Positions 44,058 through 52,949 of a stretch of 64,000 nt of DNA are shown here, piece by piece; the stretch's first letter is position 1; each line of letters begins with the position of its first letter. Position numbers and translations under genes: made by a program. Source of the DNA: Zonotrichia leucophrys gambelii. Taxonomy: Eukaryota; Chordata; Aves; Passeriformes; Passerellidae. The notes below the pieces were generated by a model, which worked only from the letters and a program-made list of their open reading frames with translations, searched no databases and was not told the DNA's origin. The DNA lies in NCBI RefSeq assembly GCF_028769735.1, contig NW_026992284.1:1-64000 (forward strand). Direction: 5' to 3'.

Positions 44058-44315
44058 GCAAGAGGTTCTTGATCCTTCTAAAACGCCCCACAAAAATGAT
44101 TATTTCCTTTGTTCTCTTCTTTTTCTAGTGAATTACTTAGGCGGGGCTTTTTGCCTTCTGTCCAACTGGGTAGCCCTAGGTTTGAGGTGAAGTTCTAAAG
44201 GTCCTATGATGTGTCTTTTTACCAAATTGAGGAGAGAAACTTCTGGGCTTTTTTCCTTTTTAAGGAGACAAAGGATAATTTGGTCACTCTGTCAACAGGG
44301 GGCACAATCCTACAT
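44058..44315 (+). repeat. Duplicated block, copy 2
   Basis: Nearly identical to 38289-38546; here the palindrome is imperfect (GCAAGAGGTTCTTGATCC). It stands directly before the ERV-L LTR at 44324. Confidence 0.8.
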
Positions 44316-44323
44316 AGCCCTTT

Positions 44324-44783
44324 TGTCCTGGATTGGCTATATGATGCTTGCATCCCCAATCATCTGTTCTGTTTATGCTGGATAATAAGTTTTGCACTTT
44401 TAATGCTTGTTCCGAGAGCGAAGGGGGGAGAGAAGAAGGGTGGAGTTTGTCATGAGAAACTGCACTTTCTCCCCCACATCATGCTCCTGGACTGTGTTGT
44501 CTGCGGACGGAGAGACAGACAGCGGGACAGAGCTCTCCTTTGCTTTTTAGTTAGTTTTTAGCTAGCTGAGGCTGAGAAGTTCCCTGGACTGTGGATTTTC
44601 CCTTTTTTGGAACTGTTTAAACCTGCTCTGGACTGAAAACCCAGAAGAGCACCAGCAGCTTGCACCTGTGGCCCATCGGGCCGGGCCTGGGCTGTGGCAT
44701 TTCCAGCGCTGGAGAGACTGATAAAAGACTGAGTGAGCTGAGCTACAGCTCATGAAGGGGACTTTCTGAGTTTGTCATCTCCT
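44324..44783 (+). repeat. Truncated ERV-L LTR, plus strand
   Basis: TGTCCTGGATTGGCTATATG start; shares TGATGCTTG and the GGACTGTTTTT/GGACTGTGGATTTT region with the family. It ends abruptly near TTTGTCATCTC, where RNase H coding sequence of a gamma pol begins, so its last ~150 bases are lost. Confidence 0.7.
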
Positions 44784-44808
44784 TTTGATGTCCTTTAACA
44801 TATACTAC
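44784..44808 (-). pseudogene. pol: RNase H scrap of gamma pol, left of the ERV-L
   Basis: Minus strand across the ERV-L junction reads VYVKGHQKE, matching VHVKGHQKG of GAM2 RNase H. The piece left of the ERV-L is about 20 bases plus the ACTAC target duplication (44804-44808). Confidence 0.75.
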
Positions 44809-45436
44809 TATACTGGTTTAGGGCAAATTTGTTAAAGAATCTGCAAAGGAGGGCCCCTCCAGAAAGCGAAACCCACACGGCCCCTCCCCCCAACCGGTTC
44901 GGGAAAAAATTCCTCGGAGAGAGGTGGAAAGAACCTGTTTATTTGACTGGCCCCGCACCCCCCAGCACACAAAATGAACAATACCCGATGACACCGCTCT
45001 GAGAAAGATGGCAAAATCAGAAAGTCTCTTTCGGGGGTGGTTGCTCTGTTCTCAGTCCCTCCGGCGCTGGGCCAGCCCCTGCAGCCGAACCCTTGGTGTT
45101 CCCGGGTCCCAGTCCGGAGCAGGTTCGAGATGGTCACAGGAACAGGAGAGGAGAAACAGTCCAGGAAGCAATGTGGACTGTTTAGCTAGAACTAGCTAAT
45201 AAGCAGAGGCAGAAAGCAGAGCAGAAGCAAGAGCAGAAAAAGAGAGCAAGCAAAAGCAGCAAGCCAAAAGCAGCAAGCCCAAAGCTGGAAGTAAAAAAAA
45301 AAGCGCTCTGTGTACTGCTTGTCTCTGTGTCCTGATAAGAGAAACCCAAACAAAACTTCCACTCTTCAGTGCCGGTCTTAAAGGCACAGAACAGATGAAT
45401 GGGGATATACAAGCATCATAACGTCACCCCAGGACA
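44809..45436 (-). repeat. ERV-L 3' LTR
   Basis: 628 bp, TGTCCTGGGGTG to CCAGTATA on the minus strand. Contains CTGTTTATTTGA reversed context (minus TCAAATAAACAGGTTC, polyadenylation signal AATAAA near 44937) and a purine-rich R-like repeat (AAGCAGAGCAGAAGC series near 45215-45290). Confidence 0.95.
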
Positions 45437-45798
45437 TTCCACCCCTTATCCCCATATCATCAACATACTACAACACATCATGCATTATTCATAGAAAATT
45501 TCTATCTGTTCCCCCAAAATTATAAGCAATACCCATCATGCCTTCATCACATCCCCACACTGGACCACTGAATCCAGGCCCTATATTACAGAGCTGCAGG
45601 ATTCCCCCTTTTCACTTTAGTCACTTAAAGCTCCATCTATCACTTGCTCAGACCTTCGACACTTACACATTTCCTTCTCCATCTTCCACTTGCCCAGACC
45701 TTCAACTCTTACACATTTCCTTCTATCTCATGTCTGTATGGTTTAATGTACAGACAATGGCAGTAACATCCAATGAACAGTGATATTGCACATCATTC
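45437..45798 (-). other. ERV-L 3' untranslated segment and polypurine tract
   Basis: About 360 bases without env between integrase and LTR. Minus-strand GGGGATAAGGGGTGGAA directly precedes the LTR and is the polypurine tract. Confidence 0.75.
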
Positions 45799-46600
45799 TT
45801 ACCCCACAATCAGATCTCCCTGAGGTACACATTGTGTTGTTCCATCTCTTTGCATTATCCACCACGTGCAACCTGGTCCCTGAGCAAAGACAACCCCACG
45901 AATGGGTTTGTCTGTACTCGAGGCAGAATTGATCCACACAGTCTTCCCTAACAAACCTCTGATATGTACCACTGGGACTTTGTCCCCTTCTATTACATTC
46001 AGGGACTCAGACTGGGCAGGACCTGCTCGGTTGGTGGAACCTCGGGTGTTAACTAACCAGGTGGCTTTTGCCAGATGCTGCTCCCAATTCTTGAAAGATC
46101 CCCCACCCAAAGCTTTCAACTGGGTTTTTAGTAGTCCATTGCACCTCTCCACTTTCCCTGCAGCTGGTGCATGGTAGGGAATATGGTACACCCACTCAAT
46201 GCCATGTTCCCTAGCCCAGGTGTTGATAAGGCTGTTCTTGAAATGAGTCCCATTGTCTGACTCGATCCTCTCAGGGGTGCCATGTCTCCACAGAACTTGC
46301 TTTTCCAGGCCCAGGATGGTGTTCCGGGCTGTAGCATGAGACACAGGGTAGGTTTCCAACCATCCAGTGGTGGCCTCCACCATGGTCAGCACGTAGCGCT
46401 TGCCCTGGCGTGTCTGGGGCAGCGTGATGTAGTCAATCTGCCAGGCCTCCCCATACTTGTACTTGGACCACCGCCCACCGTACCAGAGGGGCTTCAGTCG
46501 CTTGGCCTGCTTGATGGCAGCACACGTCTCACAGTCATGGATAACCTGAGAAATACTGTCCATGGTTAGATCCAACCCTCGGTCTCGTGCCCACTTATAG
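45799..46600 (-). CDS. pol: ERV-L integrase
   Basis: About 259 open codons in a frame shifted relative to RNase H. Zinc-domain cysteines (HDCETCAAIKQ); catalytic triad all present: WQIDYITL, ESDNGTHF, GKVERCNGLL. C-terminal domain to QGDLIVG. The frame change is caused by a 17-bp tandem duplication at 46600-46633 that splits the HHCC motif. Otherwise looks intact. Confidence 0.93.
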
Positions 46601-48998
46601 GTGGCATCTCTGCCCTGGTGGCATCTCTGCCCTGGTGGCCTGAGGCATCATGGGCCCATCGAGCTAGGAATAACTCTCCCTTATGTTCCCAATCTAGGTC
46701 TATTTTGGACACCCCTATCTTTGCAGCTTGGTCTACCTGCTCATTGTTTTGGTGCTCCTCGGTGGCCCTACTCTTGGGTACATGGGCATCTACATGGCGG
46801 ACTTTCACAGGTAGCCTCCCTACCCTGGTAGCAATGTTTTTCCACTCACCAGCAGCCCAAATTGGTTTCCCTCTACGCTGCCAGTTAGCCTTTTTCCACC
46901 TCTCCAGCCATCCCCACAGAGCATTGGCTACCATCCATGAATCAGTGTAGAGGTAGAGCTTTGGCCACTTCTCTCTCTCAGCAATGTCTAGGGCCAGTTG
47001 AACAGCTTTGAGTTCAGCAAATTGGCTTGATCCACCTTCTCCTTCGGTAGCTTGTGCAACCTGTCGTGTGGGGCTCCATACGGCTGCTTTCCACTTCCGG
47101 TTCATCCCTACGATGCGACAGGAACCGTCAGTGAAAAGAGCGTAGCGTGTTTCCTCTGGGGGCAGTTGGTTATAGGGAGGAGCCTCTTCAGCACGTGTCA
47201 CTGGTTCTTGTTCCTCTTCATCTGTGACACCAAAATTCTCACCTTCGGGCCAATTTGTAATGACCTCCAAAATCCCAGGGCGATTCAGTTTACCTATACG
47301 GGCGTGCTGAGTGATGAGAGCAATCCACTTGCTCCATGTAGCACTGGTGGCATGGTGAGTGGAAGGAACCTTGCCTTTGAACATCCACCCCAGCACCGGT
47401 AGTCGGGGTGCCAGGAGGAGTTGTGCTTCAGTGCCTATTACCTCCGAAGCAGCCTGGACTCCTTCATAGGCAGCCAGGATTTCTTTCTCTGTTGGAGTAT
47501 AGTTGGCTTCAGACCCTCTGTAGCTTCGACTCCAAAATCCCAGCGGTCGACCCCGAGTCTCCTCAGGCACCTTCTGCCAAAGGCTCCAGGACAAGCCATG
47601 GTTCCCGGCTGCAGAGTAGAGCACATTCTTCACCTCTGGTCCTGTCCTGACTGGGCCAAGGGCTACTGCATGAGCAATCTCCTGCTTGATCTGGACAAAG
47701 GCCTGTTGCTGCTCAGGGCCCCACTGGAAATTGTTCTTCTTGCGGGTGACCAGGTAGAGAGGGCTCACGATCTGACTGTACTCAGGAATATGCATCCTCC
47801 AAAAACCTATTGCACCCAAGAAAGCTTGTGTCTCTTTCTTATTGGTGGGTGGAGACATTGCTGTGATCTTGTTGATGACATCTGTAGGAATCTGACGCCG
47901 TCCATCTTGCCACTTCACTCCCAGGAATTGAATCTCACGAGCTGGTCCCTTTACTTTGCTCTTTTTAATGGCGAAACCAGCTCCCAGGAGGATCTGGATG
48001 ATTTCCTTCCCTTTCTCGAACACTTCCGCAGCTGTGTTCCCCCACACAATGATGTCATCAATATACTGCAGATGTTCTGGAGCCTCACCCTTTTCCAGTG
48101 CAGTCTGGATCAGTCCATGGCAGATGGTGGGGCTGTGCTTCCACCCCTGGGGCAATCGGTTCCAGGTGTACTGCACTCCCCTCCATGTGAAGGCAAACTG
48201 AGGCCTGCATTCTGCTGCCAGAGGAATGGAGAAAAATGCATTGGCTATGTCTATAGTGGCGTACCACCTTGCTGCCTTGGACTCAAGCTCATACTGGAGC
48301 TCTAATATGTCTGGCACGGCAGCACTCAGTGGTGGAGTCACTTCATTCAATGCACGATAGTCCACAGTCAATCTCCATTCTCCTTCAGATTTTCGCACAG
48401 GCCAAATGGGGCTGTTGAAGGGTGAGTGGGTCTTGCTGACCACCCCTTGGCTCTCCAGCTCTCGGATCATCTTATGGATGGGGATCACAGCATCTCGAGT
48501 GGTTCTATACTGCCGTCGATGCACTATGGAAGTGGCAATTGGCACTCGTTGCTCTTCTCCCGTCAGGCATCCTACTGCAGATGGATTCTCAGACAACACA
48601 GGCAAGGTGTTCAATTGCTGGATGCCCTCTGTCTCTACAGCAGCTATTCCAAATGCCCATCTGAGTCCTTTTGGGTCTTTGAAGTACCCACTTCGAAGGT
48701 AGTCTATGCCCAAAATACATGGGGCCTCTGGGCCAGTCACAATAGGATGCTTCTTCCACTCATTTCCCGTTAGGCTCACATCAGCTTCCACCAAAGTGAA
48801 ATCCTGGGATCCCCCTGTCACACCAGCAATAGAAACAGACTCTGTCCCCACATGTCTTGATGGGATTAACGTGCACTGCGCACCAGTATCGACCAAAGCT
48901 TTATACTCTTGTGGTTCCGATGTGCCAGGCCAACGAATCCACACAGACCAGAAGACACGATTTTCCCTGGCCTCTACCTGGCTAGAGGCAGGGCCCCT
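46566..48998 (-). CDS. pol: ERV-L protease, reverse transcriptase, RNase H
   Basis: Open frame directly after, and in the same frame as, the gag stop TAG (48999-49001). Protease motif KALVDTGAQCTLIPS. Reverse transcriptase: WRLTVDYRALNEVTPP, LPQGWKHSPTICH, active site LQYIDDIIVWG. RNase H acidic residues: LFTDGSCR, FAELKAVQ, YLYTDSWMV, NEQVDQAAK. It runs on into the start of integrase (ARWAHDASGHQGRDAT) and then stops because of the 17-bp duplication. The TAG may be read through, as in gammaretroviruses; that is inference. Confidence 0.95.
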   Translation of the reverse strand, partial: RGPASSQVEARENRVFWSVWIRWPGTSEPQEYKALVDTGAQCTLIPSRHVGTESVSIAGVTGGSQDFTLVEADVSLTGNEWKKHPIVTGPEAPCILGIDYLRSGYFKDPKGLRWAFGIAAVETEGIQQLNTLPVLSENPSAVGCLTGEEQRVPIATSIVHRRQYRTTRDAVIPIHKMIRELESQGVVSKTHSPFNSPIWPVRKSEGEWRLTVDYRALNEVTPPLSAAVPDILELQYELESKAARWYATIDIANAFFSIPLAAECRPQFAFTWRGVQYTWNRLPQGWKHSPTICHGLIQTALEKGEAPEHLQYIDDIIVWGNTAAEVFEKGKEIIQILLGAGFAIKKSKVKGPAREIQFLGVKWQDGRRQIPTDVINKITAMSPPTNKKETQAFLGAIGFWRMHIPEYSQIVSPLYLVTRKKNNFQWGPEQQQAFVQIKQEIAHAVALGPVRTGPEVKNVLYSAAGNHGLSWSLWQKVPEETRGRPLGFWSRSYRGSEANYTPTEKEILAAYEGVQAASEVIGTEAQLLLAPRLPVLGWMFKGKVPSTHHATSATWSKWIALITQHARIGKLNRPGILEVITNWPEGENFGVTDEEEQEPVTRAEEAPPYNQLPPEETRYALFTDGSCRIVGMNRKWKAAVWSPTRQVAQATEGEGGSSQFAELKAVQLALDIAEREKWPKLYLYTDSWMVANALWGWLERWKKANWQRRGKPIWAAGEWKNIATRVGRLPVKVRHVDAHVPKSRATEEHQNNEQVDQAAKIGVSKIDLDWEHKGELFLARWAHDASGHQGRDATRAEMPPISGHETEGWI
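46600..46633. repeat. 17-bp tandem duplication
   Basis: GGTGGCATCTCTGCCCT occurs twice in direct succession (46600-46616, 46617-46633). The extra 17 bases shift the pol frame. Confidence 0.97.
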
Positions 48999-49646
48999 CT
49001 AAGCCTGGTTATCATTATTTCCCTGGGTGTATGTTTTGGATGTTCCTTCGAGGGGATCAGACATGTCATCATCATCATACCTGGCCGTTCGGCTACGGGC
49101 AACTGCAGCTGCTTTCCTCCTGGTGGCTTCCTTCAGTTCACGCACCCGTCGTGCTAAAACAGCGGTAGGTTTCCTATCCCACCTTCTCATGTTTTCCCCA
49201 CAATCACGCAGGTAAAACCACAGCTCAGCTCGTGGGGTGTATCTTCTCTCACCATCTTGGAAACGTCTGCCTTGGATACTGGAACCTCGGATCTCTACTG
49301 CTGAAATTTGGAGAAGGTCTTCTTTAATCTCCTCTCTAAGCTTCTTATGGTTCTCCTCTATCTTATCCTCTAAGTTCTGCAGACGTGTTTCTACCGCTGC
49401 GATTCTGGCATGTGTCGGGCCATGTACAGCATCTGCATATGCTCGGAGCTTCCTTGCCATGTCAAGCACAGTCTCACCCCTCTCATCCCTCTTCATGATG
49501 GCTAAGGCAGAAGCATATTCTTGTGGCCCGAGTCGTACGAGTTTTCGCCACATCACAGACGTGCATGGTACTAAATCTGGGTTCCTAGTTGTTACATCAT
49601 CTGAGAAGATAATCTCAGCCACGGCCATTTCTCTCAGGCGTTGGAT
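48999..49646 (-). CDS. gag: ERV-L Gag, C-terminal part
   Basis: Continues the Gag frame after the GAM1b insertion (first codons read QRLREMAVAEIIFSDD). A coiled-coil-like stretch (VETRLQNLEDKIEENHKKL) and a basic stretch (RRVRELKEATRRKAAAVARS) are followed by RYDDDDMSDP. No CCHC knuckle, as in spumavirus-type Gag. Ends with TAG 48999-49001. About 215 codons. Confidence 0.88.
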   Translation of the reverse strand: MQRLREMAVAEIIFSDDVTTRNPDLVPCTSVMWRKLVRLGPQEYASALAIMKRDERGETVLDMARKLRAYADAVHGPTHARIAAVETRLQNLEDKIEENHKKLREEIKEDLLQISAVEIRGSSIQGRRFQDGERRYTPRAELWFYLRDCGENMRRWDRKPTAVLARRVRELKEATRRKAAAVARSRTARYDDDDMSDPLEGTSKTYTQGNNDNQA

Positions 49647-50012
49647 TGAGACAGAGTAGGTGAAGTGTCTGGGAGAGGTGAAGGGTCTGTGGAGCTAAAG
49701 CTGAAGGAGAGGCCGCGTTCCAGAGACAGCGAGGAGACAGAGAAAGAAAAACAGAAAAACCACGAGGTCAATCTGCCCCCGACCTAGGATAAAGAAGAAT
49801 TAGTGCTAAGTGTCATGCAAGATGAATATGTATGAACTTATTGTGAAACTGTATGCATATGCATTTGGAAGGGGGATAAAAGGAGGTCTGAAATCTTCAG
49901 GGGTACGCATGCCCTTTTGGGGAGTCTTGCGTCCGGCGCGCGTCGTAATAAAAGCATACCGGGCTTTACAACTTTTACAAGTTGTGAGGTTTCTTCTTTT
50001 CTCCGCAAAACA
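49647..50012 (+). repeat. GAM1b 5' LTR
   Basis: 366 bp; compared with GAM1a it lacks about 18 bases near the start (AGGATCCATCCTGAACT region) and about 9 bases (AATTCCTCC region). TATA-like GATAAAAGG and AATAAAAGC signals kept. Confidence 0.95.
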
Positions 50013-50015
50013 TTT

Positions 50016-50033
50016 TGGCGAGCCAGCCAGGAG
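50016..50033 (+). other. GAM1b primer binding site, tRNA-Arg
   Basis: TGGCGAGCCAGCCAGGAG, exact complement of the tRNA-Arg (ACG) 3' end, as in GAM1a. Confidence 0.85.
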
Positions 50034-52949
50034 TTCTCTGTCCCCGCGGGGCAGGGGGGATAGACGGACCTCCATGGCGCGCCCCAGGATTTTTTCCTGG
50101 TGGGGCTCCGCTTGTCTCAACTTGCCACCTGCGAGGACAGACAACGACCCGCTGGCCTGCGGAGGAGAATACGGTATGTATGGGGCCCCAGGGGGGGGAG
50201 GAAGGAGAGAAAGGGAGTAAACCACCCAGAGACGTCTGGGTTCATGGGTTCAGCTGATAGAGCAGCTGTATTAGAGATGGGGTTCAGCTGATAGAGCAGC
50301 TGTATTAGAAACGGGGTTCAGCTGATAGAGCAGCTGTATTAGAGGCCGGGTTCGTCATTCTGATGGAGCAGACCGCTAGCGGCTTTGGGGGTAAGCCGGG
50401 TGAACCCGTGTATGTGTGTATTGAGGATTCATAGTACTGATGGAGCAGAACTGGTGAGCCCGTGTGTTTTGTTTGTGTGTGTGTGTGATGTCCGGACACT
50501 GTGTTGCTGTATGGTTAATGTGTATGGCCAGTGCACTGTGTTTGTGATCGTGCAGGTGATATGTGTATGGTGTACAAAAGAGAGTAAATCTACAGTGCCC
50601 TACAGTGCGGGGATGGGTCAGTACTCCTCGTGTTTGAAGCAGCCGAGTGAGGCCAGAGGCGCCGGCTGCAGCAGGCTGCGGGGGCAGGGAGAGAAGTGCC
50701 CCGCAGAGAAGTGAGTGGAGGAATGTCAGTGATGGTATTTATCGTGTTTGAATGTAGTGATTTGTGTAGATTTGGTACATTTTAACCGTGAGTATGAGCT
50801 CAGAGAGTTCCTTTGCCTTGGATGTTTGGACTTGATCTCTAGACTGTGTGCTGTTATGTTGATTGTGTCCAGGAAAATTGATTTGAGTAAATGCCGAATT
50901 ATGGTGTGCTGTGTTGTGTTGAGAAAAGTGAGCACTTTGAGAAAGATGCCCTTCCCCAGTGATTTTGTGTGGTGATTTTCTTCCGCTGCATTGTGGTAAT
51001 TTGATTCTCAGATTGTATAGTGGTGTTTGTGGAGATTTTAAGGTTTTGTTGCAACAAGAGTAGCATTTTACATAGGAGAGCTATAGTACGGTGATTTATG
51101 TTTAACTTCGATAAAGTGAGTTAAAAGAATTCCAAGAATTCTCCCCCTCACAGCAATTCAAGCCTTGGCTCTAGTGAATTTGAGATAAGGCGGGGGGGGG
51201 GGGTGCGTGTGTCTGTGTCTGCAGGTATATCAGAGTTTTGGCTGTGACTAGCACAGCCCTTTTGCAAAGCAGCAAAACAAGTGTAAGTAGACACAATGAT
51301 TAATTAGATTGTGCAAGAAGAGAACTAGAAAAGACTGATATTTTGTAAAACAGAGTTTATATAGAAGGGATGAATGAGATGAATTAGTTAATGAGACTTA
51401 TGAGATTTATGAGACTTCGGTTGGTACTGCAGTAAGTCTTTACTGGAAACAATCTGCTGAAAGGATTTAAAGTTCTCTGTAATAAACAGAATAGCCAGCC
51501 TTTGCGGGCAATTTTGGGGAGCCTTTGGTACATCAAGAGGCTAGCAGGCTGTGTGAGGTGACAGTGGCTGCGCCCTGGGCACAGGGACAGCTCTGGCTGC
51601 CCTGTCTCCCCAGGGAACACGGGAATGGCCTGTGGGCAAAAGCTGGATGTGCAGGTATTATTGCAGTGCGGTGTTTATGAGAAACACTGGTATTGCTGTT
51701 TTGCTGTTCCAATAAGTGTCAGGGTACACGCCCCGAGTGTAAATTAAAGGTTTCTGGTCAAGCGGATTCAGAACCTAAGGTCTTAGAGCTTGTGTGTGGG
51801 AATCACATCTGATACCTGCCACCTGGAGCTGTGTGTATAGGAGGAAAACTGAGAAACTACTGTGAAGGTCTGTAAAAAGGTTTGAATGGAAGCGGGATAG
51901 GGCAAGGAGAAATAAATAATAAGAACTGACCAGAGCAAACAGGTTCCTAAATTAGCCCCTTTTGGGAGGGGCTCATTGGGAGGAGGTTGCCAGTAAGAGC
52001 AGCTCAGAAAATAAAAAGATTTATAGTGCTTCATTGCTGTTAGTACTGTTTTATAATAGGAAGATAAATGGGATAGTTTTTGTATGCTGAAATGTCTTTT
52101 GTTTTAAGAAATCACCCAGAATGACAAAGAGACTGTGAGATCAGACTGCTCTCTGGTCTTGGCCCCTGAAAAGGAAAACAAGGCAAAGAGAAAGCAAATC
52201 AAACATGTTGTTCAGCATGCAGCATAAGATAGCAACGTATGAAATCAGGCAAGGGTTATCACGCTGAAATGCGAAGCAATCACAGTTCGCAAAATGAGTA
52301 CATATGATTTGTAAAGGCTTCCTCCCAAGGTAAGGGAGGAGGGGTAAAGGTAACCTTCCCAAAAGGGAAGAATTTTTGTCGGCACAAGGGTCATGTGTTC
52401 AGTTTTAAATAAAGCTTTAGTACCTGTGGAGAATGTTTATGTTGTAGTGTGGGGAATGAACAACTGGCCAGTCTGAGAAGGCATACTTTTGCAAACCTTT
52501 AAAGTAACATGTGTACTATGTGTACCTAAAAGCTTTTGTACAATTCGCTCAATTTGCTAAACATTCTCAAATGAGAAAGGTTACTCTGGAGGCAAATAAT
52601 ATAAAGATGTTAGGCTTAATATTAACAGACACTGAAATTAAGAAAGACATTAGTAAGGAGATATTAGAATAAGTAAATAAGTGTCTTCAAGGGTATGGGC
52701 CTCTGCTGCACCAGGGAGAGTGAAAGATGCTCCCCCATGGGATGCTCCCCCATCAAGCTTAATGAAAGAACACAACCAGTGAGAACTGAGTAGTACCCTC
52801 AAAAGGAAGGTAAGGAAGGAATCAGTCCACTAACTGGTAGTACTGGATTAAGGGCGGTCAATAAGAAAACACAGAATTTGTACCCTGTGGTAGCAAATCC
52901 ATAGACCTTACTAACTTGTTTAACACCTGAGCTAACCTGGTTCACTGTT
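50034..52949 (+). other. GAM1b leader with vestigial gag
   Basis: A 33-bp unit (TTCAGCTGATAGAGCAGCTG core) occurs three times at 50249-50350, against two in GAM1a. An ATG at 50613 opens MGQYSSCLKQPSEARG, a myristoylation-type gag start, but stops after 34 codons. The next 2.2 kb have many stops and no Gag motif. Confidence 0.65.

Noticed and set aside
47421..48305. 294-codon plus-strand frame
   Set aside because: Antisense shadow of the ERV-L reverse transcriptase-RNase H.
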